From an uncultured Campylobacter sp. (GTDB lineage: Bacteria > Campylobacterota > Campylobacteria > Campylobacterales > Campylobacteraceae): DNA of 7,535 bases. The DNA lies in assembly GCF_938045775.1 (NCBI RefSeq), contig NZ_CALIBH010000091.1:1-7535 (forward strand). Reading direction: 5' to 3'. This document shows positions 1 through 4,599 of this stretch, piece after piece; the stretch's first letter is position 1, and the number at the start of each line of letters is the position of its first letter. The translations under genes and the position numbers were made by a program. Under the pieces are notes generated by a model. That model searched no databases. It saw nothing but the letters and a program-made list of their open reading frames with translations, and had not been told where the DNA came from.

Positions 1-146
1 GTCTGCGAAAAGAGCGGCTTTAAAGCCTCTACCTCGAACTCAAACCACTTGTAGTTGCCCATCACGGCAAGCACGATAATAACGGAAAGTCTGGCAAATA
101 TAATATCCGCGTCGCCTGCGACAAATTTTTTTACGATCCCCCTCAT
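1..146 (-). CDS. DUF417 / YkgB-like inner-membrane protein, N-terminal fragment
   Basis: The 48 visible residues begin MRGIVKKFVAGDADIIFARL and continue into a hydrophobic run (VIIVLAVMG), then YKWFEFEVEALKPLFSQ. The order RLS-hydrophobic helix-KxxxFEVEALKPL matches the start of the DUF417/YkgB family, small multi-helix inner-membrane proteins of unknown biochemical role. In E. coli YkgB the equivalent stretch has the form RLS...KFVPYEADSITPF. The start is supported by AAAGGAG five bases upstream of the ATG. The gene leaves the window at position 1, so only the first membrane segment and the start of the following loop are present. It follows thiL on the same strand after a 188-bp gap carrying an 18-bp tandem repeat and a possible promoter, so it is probably transcribed separately. 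The family call is by recognition of a short fragment. Confidence 0.72.
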   Translation of the reverse strand, partial: MRGIVKKFVAGDADIIFARLSVIIVLAVMGNYKWFEFEVEALKPLFSQ

Positions 147-174
147 ACGGCTCCTTTGTAAATTTTGTAACGGT

Positions 175-180
175 ATGATA
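175..180 (-). promoter_or_regulatory. Possible -10 element for the DUF417 gene
   Basis: On the minus strand the sequence is GCTATCATACC, with TATCAT resembling the TATAAT consensus, about 29 bases upstream of the DUF417 start codon. This fits a short leader containing the AAAGGAG ribosome binding site. No clear -35 box is seen, which is usual in Campylobacter. The call rests on one hexamer. Confidence 0.35.
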
Positions 181-226
181 GCGAGCTTGCGTGTAGGCTA
201 CGTGAAGGGGCGAAATTTCAAATTCC

Positions 227-298
227 AAATTCCGCGGCTCTATAAAATTCCGCGCCTCCACAAAATTTCGTGGCTCCGCGAAATTTCAAATTCCATGC
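227..298. repeat. 18-bp tandem repeat, about four units, between thiL and the DUF417 gene
   Basis: Units begin at 227, 245, 263 and 281, exactly 18 bp apart. They share the pattern AAATT(C/T)CG(C/T)G(G/C)CTC followed by a variable tail; the fourth unit is diverged after AAATTTC. A partial AAATTTC-type word also precedes the array at 213-219. The array alternates an AT-rich word with a GC-rich spacer, the same style as the repeats at 6335-6640. It lies just beyond the 3' end of thiL, and the last codons of thiL are themselves unlike the family. Confidence 0.8.
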
Positions 299-334
299 CA
301 CGCGCCTTAAAATTTAAAGCGAGCTCAGCAAATT

Positions 335-1606
335 TCAAGGCGCGAAGTGGTGCGAGCTGCCGCGAAATTCCATCGAGCTTTGTGGCGTGCGCGGGCAAAC
401 CTCGGCGATGATATTGATTGAGACGCCCGCCTTAGCGGCAATCGCGTAGATTTTAGGCAAAAACTTCGGCGCGAAGCTAAACAAAATCTCATACTCCTCG
501 CCGCTTTGCAGCGCAGCCTCGCTAGGGCGGGCGATCCAGCGCGCACCCACGCCGCTAGCCTCCAACAAGCGGGGCAAGTCCTGCGCGAGCCCATCGCTAA
601 TATCCATCGCCGCGCTAATGAACTTCGCCGCCTTGTAAAAAAACTTATCGCGCAAGACGGGCCTGACGAAGCGCGAATTTTTTGAAATTTTTGCGCGCAG
701 ATCCTCGCGCAAGCGATATGAGCCACTACCCGGCACAGGATTTTCGCCTGCAGAGCTCTGCGACGTAGAATTTTCGCATGCAAGGCTTTGCGCCGTAGGG
801 CTCTTGCGATCGTCTCTGCTCTGCGACACGGAATTTTGCGCCGAAGTTTCGGCGTCTAGGCTCTGCTGCTCGGCGCGCGCAGGTGAAATTTTATCGTCCA
901 GACTTTGCGGCTCAAGATCCAAAATTTGTATTGCCGAAGTTTCAGCGTCCAGGTTCTGTAGCTTAGCATGCGCGGGCGAAATTTTATCGCCCAGGTTTCG
1001 CACCTCATCGCCAGGATTTTGTGCAGCTGAAGCCTCGGCATTGAGACCCTGCGGCGTGGTGCTTGGGCCTTGCACCGACGAAATTTTATCGTTTCGGTTT
1101 TGCATCTGCGAGCTAGCGGGCGAAATTTCATCTCTTAAAAGCACCGCCAGATCGCGCCCGACGCTGCCTAGCTCGCCCGTATGCGCGATGAGATCGCCCA
1201 CGCGCGCGCCGCTACGAAACACGGGGTGCTTGCACTTGCCGATCAAGCTTACGCTAAGCGCGATGCGATCCGAGCCGATCGTGTCGCCGCCGATGATCCG
1301 TATGCCCCACTCGCGCGCCGTTTCGCTCACGCCCGCGCACAGCTCGTCGATCTCGCGCGTGCCGATCTCGCGCGGCAGCGCAAGCCCCAGCAGGGCGTAT
1401 TTGGCGCGCGCATTCGTCGCGATCATGTCCGAGATGTTTACGAGCATCGCCTTTGCGCCGATCTCGCGCAGGCTAAGCCAGCCGCGGCGAAAGTGCACGC
1501 CCTCGACGAAAAGGTCCTTGCAATACGCCCGTTCGCCGATCACGGCGCAATCATCGCCATTAAGCTTCGATCTAAATTTCTCAAAAATATACCGCTCTTT
1601 ATCCAT
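335..1606 (-). CDS. thiL: Thiamine-monophosphate kinase with a large internal repeat insertion
   Basis: ThiL phosphorylates thiamine monophosphate with ATP to give thiamine pyrophosphate, the last step of cofactor synthesis, in the cytoplasm. Family landmarks are present in order: GDDCAVI (residues 17-23), KDLFVEGVHF (30-39), VNISDM (56-61), IIGGDT (104-109), HTGELGSVGRDL (142-153), then RFVRPVLR (312-319), MDISDGL (334-340) and SGEEYEILF (368-376). These carry the acidic metal/ATP residues expected of the PurM/ThiL fold. The protein is 423 residues, whereas Campylobacter ThiL is usually about 270. The excess is a repetitive segment at about residues 159-303, between the conserved helix after HTGELG and the xRP motif. 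The last roughly 18 residues also look unrelated to the family. The ATG is preceded by GGAGG. Since the reading frame and active-site motifs are intact, the enzyme is probably functional, but this is inference. Confidence 0.93.
   Translation of the reverse strand: MDKERYIFEKFRSKLNGDDCAVIGERAYCKDLFVEGVHFRRGWLSLREIGAKAMLVNISDMIATNARAKYALLGLALPREIGTREIDELCAGVSETAREWGIRIIGGDTIGSDRIALSVSLIGKCKHPVFRSGARVGDLIAHTGELGSVGRDLAVLLRDEISPASSQMQNRNDKISSVQGPSTTPQGLNAEASAAQNPGDEVRNLGDKISPAHAKLQNLDAETSAIQILDLEPQSLDDKISPARAEQQSLDAETSAQNSVSQSRDDRKSPTAQSLACENSTSQSSAGENPVPGSGSYRLREDLRAKISKNSRFVRPVLRDKFFYKAAKFISAAMDISDGLAQDLPRLLEASGVGARWIARPSEAALQSGEEYEILFSFAPKFLPKIYAIAAKAGVSINIIAEVCPRTPQSSMEFRGSSHHFAP
692..1135 (-). 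repeat. In-frame tandem repeat array inside thiL (93-bp and 30-bp units)
   Basis: On the plus strand the word GCCGAAGTTTC (or variant) starts units at 840, 933 and 1026, each 93 bp apart. Within each unit GAAATTTTATCG recurs at 885, 978 and 1080, with a partial form at 1122. All spacings are multiples of three. In the protein this gives repeated DKISPA (residues 207, 238; variants at 159 and 173) and (D/N)AE(T/A)SA (residues 189, 220, 251), 31 residues apart. A second, shorter repeat occupies 739-768 and 769-798: two 30-bp units matching at 24 of 30 positions and encoding ENST/ENPV-type decapeptides. The segment is rich in Ser, Ala, Gln, Asn and Asp and has no hydrophobic core, so it is probably a disordered loop. 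Confidence 0.9.
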
Positions 1607-1655
1607 GCGCCCTCCGTTAAATTTAGCGTTACGCCGCAGCCGTGCAAAAGCTAAG

Positions 1656-1675
1656 AAGCCCGAATTTGCGGGCCT
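1656..1675 (-). terminator. Hairpin upstream of thiL: terminator of an upstream transcript or attenuator-like leader
   Basis: GCCCG (1658-1662) pairs with CGGGC (1669-1673) around a six-base loop, AATTTG. On the minus strand the hairpin is followed by TTCTTAGCTTTT, a weakly U-rich tail. It lies 50 bp upstream of the thiL start and downstream of a TATAAT element at 1731-1736, so it could sit inside the thiL leader. No thiamine-pyrophosphate riboswitch consensus is visible. The stem is short, so the role is uncertain. Confidence 0.4.
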
Positions 1676-1730
1676 TTGTTTAAATTTCGTCGCGCACGCG
1701 CAGCAGGAGTTCTACGCTCCACTTTGCAAG

Positions 1731-1736
1731 ATTATA
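1731..1736 (-). promoter_or_regulatory. Candidate -10 element upstream of thiL
   Basis: On the minus strand the sequence CGCTATAATC carries a perfect TATAAT. It lies about 125 bp upstream of the thiL ATG, which would give a leader of roughly 115 bases containing the 1656-1675 hairpin. No convincing -35 box is seen. The same ATTATAGC word (plus strand) occurs upstream of the lipoprotein gene at 3646. Confidence 0.45.
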
Positions 1737-1782
1737 GCGTAAATTTAGACTTTCGCCGCGCGAGTTTGGCTGCGGTTCGGTG

Positions 1783-1871
1783 CGGCTCGATAGCAAAATT
1801 AGAAATCGCGTGAGTTTTGAGGCTTTAACGCGGCTCGGTACGGACGAGGTCTGCGATAAAACCGCGCCCGA
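1783..1871. repeat. Dispersed repeat, copy 1 (downstream of the lipoprotein gene)
   Basis: The core 1783-1840 begins CGGCTCGATAGCAAAATTA and matches 3778-3835 at 53 of 58 positions. After a length difference of about 11 bases, both copies continue with GCGATAAAAC and GCGCCCGA. Both copies are in the same orientation, 1,995 bp apart, and bracket the lipoprotein gene. Neither shows inverted terminal repeats or a transposase. Confidence 0.85.
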
Positions 1872-2255
1872 CTGACGCACAAACAGCTCCCAAAGCCCAG
1901 CTCTAGCTCGCGCGCGACATCGAACCGCACTCAAAAGCGCTCGCAAAGCTTCATATGCCGGCGAAATTGCGGCTTTTAGTGGCCGCAATGTAAGACGATG
2001 CGATGCGAAGATAAATCGCCGCACAGACACGGATGCCGCTTCAAATCTACGGCGCGGGTATAAATTTTGCTTTCAAAATCAGGCTTCAAAAGCGCAAACT
2101 CCGCCATGCCGTCTAAATCCGCCGCAAGCCCGCACCGCTCTCAAACGACATAAAATTTCGCCGCGCCCTAAGCGCTAAAACCGCGCAACGCCCGAGCCGA
2201 ATTTCATCGCAGCGCAGCGGCAAAATTTCACGAAACGCCGCCGCCTGGCAACCCG
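1872..2255. other. Non-coding stretch, possibly a decayed gene
   Basis: This stretch has no intact gene that can be defended. On the minus strand one frame reads openly from about 2250 to about 2122 and contains NFMSFESGAGL. It stops at TAG after RRI. The next frame then reads ADLDGMAEFALLKPDF and onward to a stop at 1976. A single frameshift near 2122-2130 would join them. The joined translation has mixed composition like a real protein but matches no family that I recognise. No terminator is obvious downstream of the lipoprotein stop codon. Confidence 0.3.
1976..2107 (-). CDS. Short unrecognised reading frame, 43 residues, possibly a gene remnant
   Basis: From ATG at 2107 the frame reads MAEFALLKPDFESKIYTRAV, then a stretch containing HPCLCGDLSSHR, and ends HCGH. 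It has a Cys-x-Cys and a later His-Cys, and lacks the Arg/Ala/Ser bias typical of false frames in this window. There is no good Shine-Dalgarno site before the ATG (GATTTAGACGGC). The frame stays open a little upstream of the ATG, so the ATG may not be a true start. No family is recognised. It may be the C-terminal end of a frameshifted gene, or chance. Confidence 0.22.
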   Translation of the reverse strand: MAEFALLKPDFESKIYTRAVDLKRHPCLCGDLSSHRIVLHCGH

Positions 2256-3620
2256 CTAGCCCTTCTTTAGCTTCCTAAGCTCGCGCAGAACCGCCGCTTT
2301 GTTCTTGCGATCTTTTAGCGCATCATAGCACTGTGCGAGCAGCTCTAGCGCATGGACTAGCGCCTCTTTGTAAGCCGGTAGCTGCTGATATGCCAAAAGC
2401 GCCGCCGCATCGTCTCTCATCGCCGCGAAGTGCCCCAGCGCCGCAGACGGATCGCCGCGTATCATCGCGATCTCGCCTAAAATCTCGTGTCCATCGTAGC
2501 CCGAGTGCTCGTAGGCGGTGCCGCGCATGCCCTCGTAGAGCTTTATCGATCTGTCCGCGTAATCCTGCGCCGCGGCTAAATTTTTCTGCGCATAGCTCGC
2601 AGAAATTTTACTCGCGCCCGCCTCTTTGTAAATCGCCAAAAATTGTCGCGCGATCTGTAGATAAAGCCTGCCCGTATCGGGCTCCGTCGCATCCGAGAGC
2701 TCCGCTGCGGCAAGCAGATGCTCTAGCGCGGCGGCACACTCGCCCAATCCCGCATGCAGCTGTGCGTAATCCCGCGCGAGCGAAGCCCTACGCGCGCGCT
2801 CGTCCGATCCGTCATCTATAAACGGGCGCAGATGCAAGCAGTGCGCCTCCCATACGGCCAAATCCCGCAGTGCACGACGCTTGGGCTTGGGCGCCGGCTC
2901 ATCAAAAGCGGAGCTAGCCTTGGCGCGCAGATACTCGCACGCGCCGCTAGCTCTGCCTTCGGCCTCGTAGGGATCGGGTGTGAGCGTTTGCAGTCGGGCG
3001 AAAATCTCCTCCGCACGCACGGGATCGCTCTGTAAAAACATAGTCCAAACAAACAGCGCCCGCCCATACTCGCGCACAGCGCCCTTACGATCGCCGCGAG
3101 CCTCGTAGATGCGCCCGAATGTATAAGCGCTCTCGTAATTTACGGCATCGGCATATATCTCCGCCACCCCGCTTTGCATGGAGCTCGCGTCCGTCGCTAG
3201 CGAGATCGCGGCGTCGGTATCGCCGCGTTGCAGGGCGATCCGCGCGCGGACAAATCTGCTAAAAATCCGCCCTACTTCGATGCGCTTTAGCTCGCTAAGC
3301 TCCTGCGCCCGTGCGGCGAGCTCTTCGGCGCGCGAGATCTCTTTAGCAAGCAGCGCCCGATCGGCATTTTCTAGCAATCTCCAAATTTCGCGCACAGAAG
3401 ACGCGGTAGAATTTTTAGCGGCAGCATTCGCGGAGGCTATATTTTTTGGCGCGGAAATCTTGGACGGGGCAGAATTTTTGACGGCATTACCTGTACCGGT
3501 AGAATTGTCGGCATCCTTTACGACGGTGCCGCTTGCGGCACGGGTATTTTCGGCGGGCGGCGAGACCTGCGTGCAGGCTGCAAGAAACAAGCCGAGCGCG
3601 ACGTAAGGTAAAATTTTCAT
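2256..3620 (-). CDS. Helical-repeat (TPR-like) lipoprotein
   Basis: The protein is 454 residues. A signal peptide ends in the lipobox LFLAAC with Cys16 as the lipid-modified residue, so the mature protein should be anchored in the cell envelope. Residues 17-75 form a low-complexity linker rich in Asn, Ser, Ala and Lys with repeated KNS and KIS motifs. From residue 76 on it is almost all helical, with TPR-like pairs around 125-146, 165-196 (YEARGDRKGAVREYGRAL), 282-308, 377-405 and 424-448. Such repeats usually bind partner proteins; no catalytic motif is visible. The start has AAAGG upstream and an extended -10 promoter. The gene stands alone between two copies of a dispersed repeat. A specific role in envelope assembly or secretion is not supported by its neighbours, so the function is unknown. 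Confidence 0.85.
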   Translation of the reverse strand: MKILPYVALGLFLAACTQVSPPAENTRAASGTVVKDADNSTGTGNAVKNSAPSKISAPKNIASANAAAKNSTASSVREIWRLLENADRALLAKEISRAEELAARAQELSELKRIEVGRIFSRFVRARIALQRGDTDAAISLATDASSMQSGVAEIYADAVNYESAYTFGRIYEARGDRKGAVREYGRALFVWTMFLQSDPVRAEEIFARLQTLTPDPYEAEGRASGACEYLRAKASSAFDEPAPKPKRRALRDLAVWEAHCLHLRPFIDDGSDERARRASLARDYAQLHAGLGECAAALEHLLAAAELSDATEPDTGRLYLQIARQFLAIYKEAGASKISASYAQKNLAAAQDYADRSIKLYEGMRGTAYEHSGYDGHEILGEIAMIRGDPSAALGHFAAMRDDAAALLAYQQLPAYKEALVHALELLAQCYDALKDRKNKAAVLRELRKLKKG

Positions 3621-3645
3621 AGGCGACCTTTGGAATTTTAGCCCG

Positions 3646-3654
3646 ATTATAGCA
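3646..3654 (-). promoter_or_regulatory. Extended -10 promoter of the lipoprotein gene
   Basis: The minus strand reads TGCTATAAT, a perfect TATAAT with the TGN extension. It ends 25 bp upstream of the ATG at 3620, giving a leader of about 18 bases with AAAGG as the ribosome binding site. T-rich sequence lies just upstream (AAACTTTGTTT), as in Campylobacter sigma-70 promoters. Confidence 0.7.
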
Positions 3655-3714
3655 AAACAAAGTTTAAATTCCGCGGCGGCGAAGCCTGCGTAGAGCGACG
3701 AGCTAGCCCGGATG

Positions 3715-3728
3715 AAATTTTAAAATTT
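3715..3728. repeat. 14-bp palindrome AAATTTTAAAATTT
   Basis: Perfect self-complementary word in the gap upstream of the lipoprotein gene. It is one of eight perfect copies in the window (also starting at 3947, 6197, 6335, 6359, 6554, 6624 and 7418). Confidence 0.9.
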
Positions 3729-3777
3729 TACCGAGCGACGTTCGTAAGCTGCGCAAGTTTAGGTTCGGGCTTGCGTA

Positions 3778-3877
3778 CGGCTCGATAGCAAAATTAACAA
3801 TCGCGTGAGTTTTGAGACTTTGGCGCGGCTCGGTATGACTTGATGCGAACGAAGGCTCGCGATAAAACAGCGCCCGA
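3778..3877. repeat. Dispersed repeat, copy 2 (upstream of the lipoprotein gene)
   Basis: The core 3778-3835 matches 1783-1840 at 53 of 58 positions in the same orientation. This copy is about 11 bases longer, with extra sequence around ATGACTTGATGCGAAC before the shared GCGATAAAAC. On the minus strand it reads SGAVLS in one frame, as does copy 1, but stops soon after, so it is not coding as it stands. Confidence 0.85.
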
Positions 3878-3946
3878 GGCTATTTCTTGCTTGCGCCCGC
3901 CTACGCTCACTCGCGCAGATGACGGCTCTTTAAAACGGCGAGTTTG

Positions 3947-3960
3947 AAATTTTAAAATTT
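3947..3960. repeat. 14-bp palindrome AAATTTTAAAATTT
   Basis: Perfect copy in non-coding DNA 70 bp beyond the second dispersed repeat. It belongs to the eight-copy family described at 3715. Confidence 0.9.
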
Positions 3961-4022
3961 AGCCGTAGCCGCTGGCAAGATTAAATTTAAACGCTGCGTA
4001 AGCGTAGCAGGTCAAGTAATGT

Positions 4023-4047
4023 TTTTGTCGAGCCGCCCGCGACAAAA
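4023..4047. repeat. Inverted repeat TTTTGTCG / CGACAAAA
   Basis: A perfect 8-bp stem (4023-4030 with 4040-4047) encloses a nine-base GC-rich loop. Neither strand has a proper U-tract after the stem, so it is not called a terminator. It sits at the boundary between GC-rich and AT-rich DNA. Confidence 0.5.
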
Positions 4048-4201
4048 GTCATATCGGACGTTTGAACGCACGCGGCTGTAAAATTGCAAAGAAATTTGAA
4101 AAAATTCCGAAGAATTAGAAAAAATTGAAACTACTTAATGCTCGCCATTAAGAATTCTGTTCTCTTTCTCTCTTTAAATTCCGCTTCAGGGAAAACATTA
4201 T

Positions 4202-4217
4202 TAGCGCATTTGCGCTA
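4202..4217 (-). terminator. Possible weak terminator after the EexN gene
   Basis: TAGCGCA (4202-4208) and TGCGCTA (4211-4217) form a hairpin 23 bp beyond the stop codon at 4241. On the minus strand it is followed by ATAATGTTTT, which is only partly U-rich. The stem is short, so efficiency is doubtful. Confidence 0.35.
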
Positions 4218-4240
4218 CTACTTTCAGAAATTTGATCATT

Positions 4241-4462
4241 TTAGTTTTTACTTTGCTCAAAGCCCAAAGAAGCGTTTCTGCAATCTTTGTCAACCTTTTC
4301 GCTTCTGCGTTCCATTTTTTTGCATTCAGCAATACGTTCTTTAGCTATTTGCGGATTTTCTTTGAAATAAGAAATTGTTCTTGGCTCTTTTTCGTCCTCT
4401 CCGCATCCGGCAAGACCCAAACCTACGATAGCCATAAGGCTCAACAAAAAAATTCGTCTCAT
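4241..4462 (-). CDS. EexN-family small lipoprotein
   Basis: The protein is 73 residues. A signal peptide (MRRIFLLSLMAIVGLG) ends in the lipobox LAGC with Cys20 lipidated. The mature part reads TISYFKENPQIAKERIAECK, then DKDCRNAS, with two further cysteines (47 and 61). The YFKENP...AKxxxxECKKM...DxxCxNA pattern is that of EexN-family lipoproteins, named after the entry-exclusion lipoprotein of IncN plasmids, which limits conjugative transfer into cells already carrying the plasmid. Chromosomal copies are common in Campylobacter and their role is not established. AAGGAG precedes the ATG by six bases. The gene and its flanks are visibly more AT-rich than the neighbours, which suggests acquisition from elsewhere, but no transfer, integrase or phage gene is nearby. 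Confidence 0.8.
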   Translation of the reverse strand: MRRIFLLSLMAIVGLGLAGCGEDEKEPRTISYFKENPQIAKERIAECKKMERRSEKVDKDCRNASLGFEQSKN

Positions 4463-4487
4463 TTTTTCTCCTTTTAAATGGTGCCTA

Positions 4488-4493
4488 ATTGTA
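4488..4493 (-). promoter_or_regulatory. Possible -10 element of the EexN gene
   Basis: The minus strand reads AAATATACAATTAG. TACAAT, about 26 bp upstream of the ATG, fits a -10 box and is preceded by A/T-rich sequence. TATACA two bases earlier is an alternative register. Confidence 0.45.
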
Positions 4494-4540
4494 TATTTAT
4501 TAAACTTAATTTTCGTTTTTTATATTGTCTTTTAAAGCAG

Positions 4541-4573
4541 AATAAAATTTCGGGCGGCGCAAACCGCCCGAAA
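4541..4573 (-). terminator. Rho-independent terminator of the aldehyde dehydrogenase gene
   Basis: TTTCGGGCGG (4548-4557) and CCGCCCGAAA (4564-4573) form a perfect 10-bp stem with a six-base loop. On the minus strand the stem is followed by TTTTATT. It begins 26 bp after the stop codon at 4600, the expected place. It separates this gene from the EexN gene, which then needs its own promoter. Confidence 0.88.
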
Positions 4574-4599
4574 CGTAGCCCGAAGTACCGTGCTAAGCC

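Larger units (their letters stand above)
3878..4240. other. Non-coding stretch between the dispersed repeat and the EexN gene
   Basis: No gene is supported on either strand. It holds one AAATTTTAAAATTT palindrome (3947-3960), an 8-bp inverted repeat (4023-4047) and a small hairpin (4202-4217). Composition changes from GC-rich before about 4060 to clearly AT-rich after it, with runs such as GAAAAAATTCCGAAG, and the AT-rich character continues through the EexN gene. Confidence 0.6.

Noticed and set aside
227..298. CRISPR-like array
   Set aside because: The units are 18 bp with no separate unique spacers of fixed length, and there are no cas genes. It is a plain tandem repeat.
692..1135. thiL as two separate genes or a pseudogene
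   Set aside because: A single uninterrupted frame joins both conserved halves, and the active-site motifs are intact.
1607..1740. Thiamine-pyrophosphate riboswitch before thiL
   Set aside because: The conserved CTGAGA and ACCTGATCTGG-type segments of the THI element are not visible in this leader.
804..1742. Long plus-strand open frame (312 codons) opposite thiL
   Set aside because: It is antisense to a confidently identified thiL and arises because the repeat units have lengths divisible by three, so they keep several frames open. Its product is Arg/Ser/Cys-rich with no recognisable domain.
1680..2030. Minus-strand open frame of 116 codons ending beside the hairpin at 1656-1675
   Set aside because: It runs across the dispersed repeat, and copy 2 of that repeat is interrupted by a stop in the same frame. 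The product is Arg/Ala/Leu-rich and family-less, with no good ribosome binding site.
4023..4047. Terminator at the TTTTGTCG/CGACAAAA inverted repeat
   Set aside because: No U-tract follows the stem on either strand and no gene ends next to it, so it is listed only as an inverted repeat.
4138..4477. Plus-strand open frames over the EexN gene, one containing SASGKT like a P-loop
   Set aside because: They are antisense to a lipoprotein with a clear signal peptide and ribosome binding site, and the GKT match is too short and lacks the surrounding fold.
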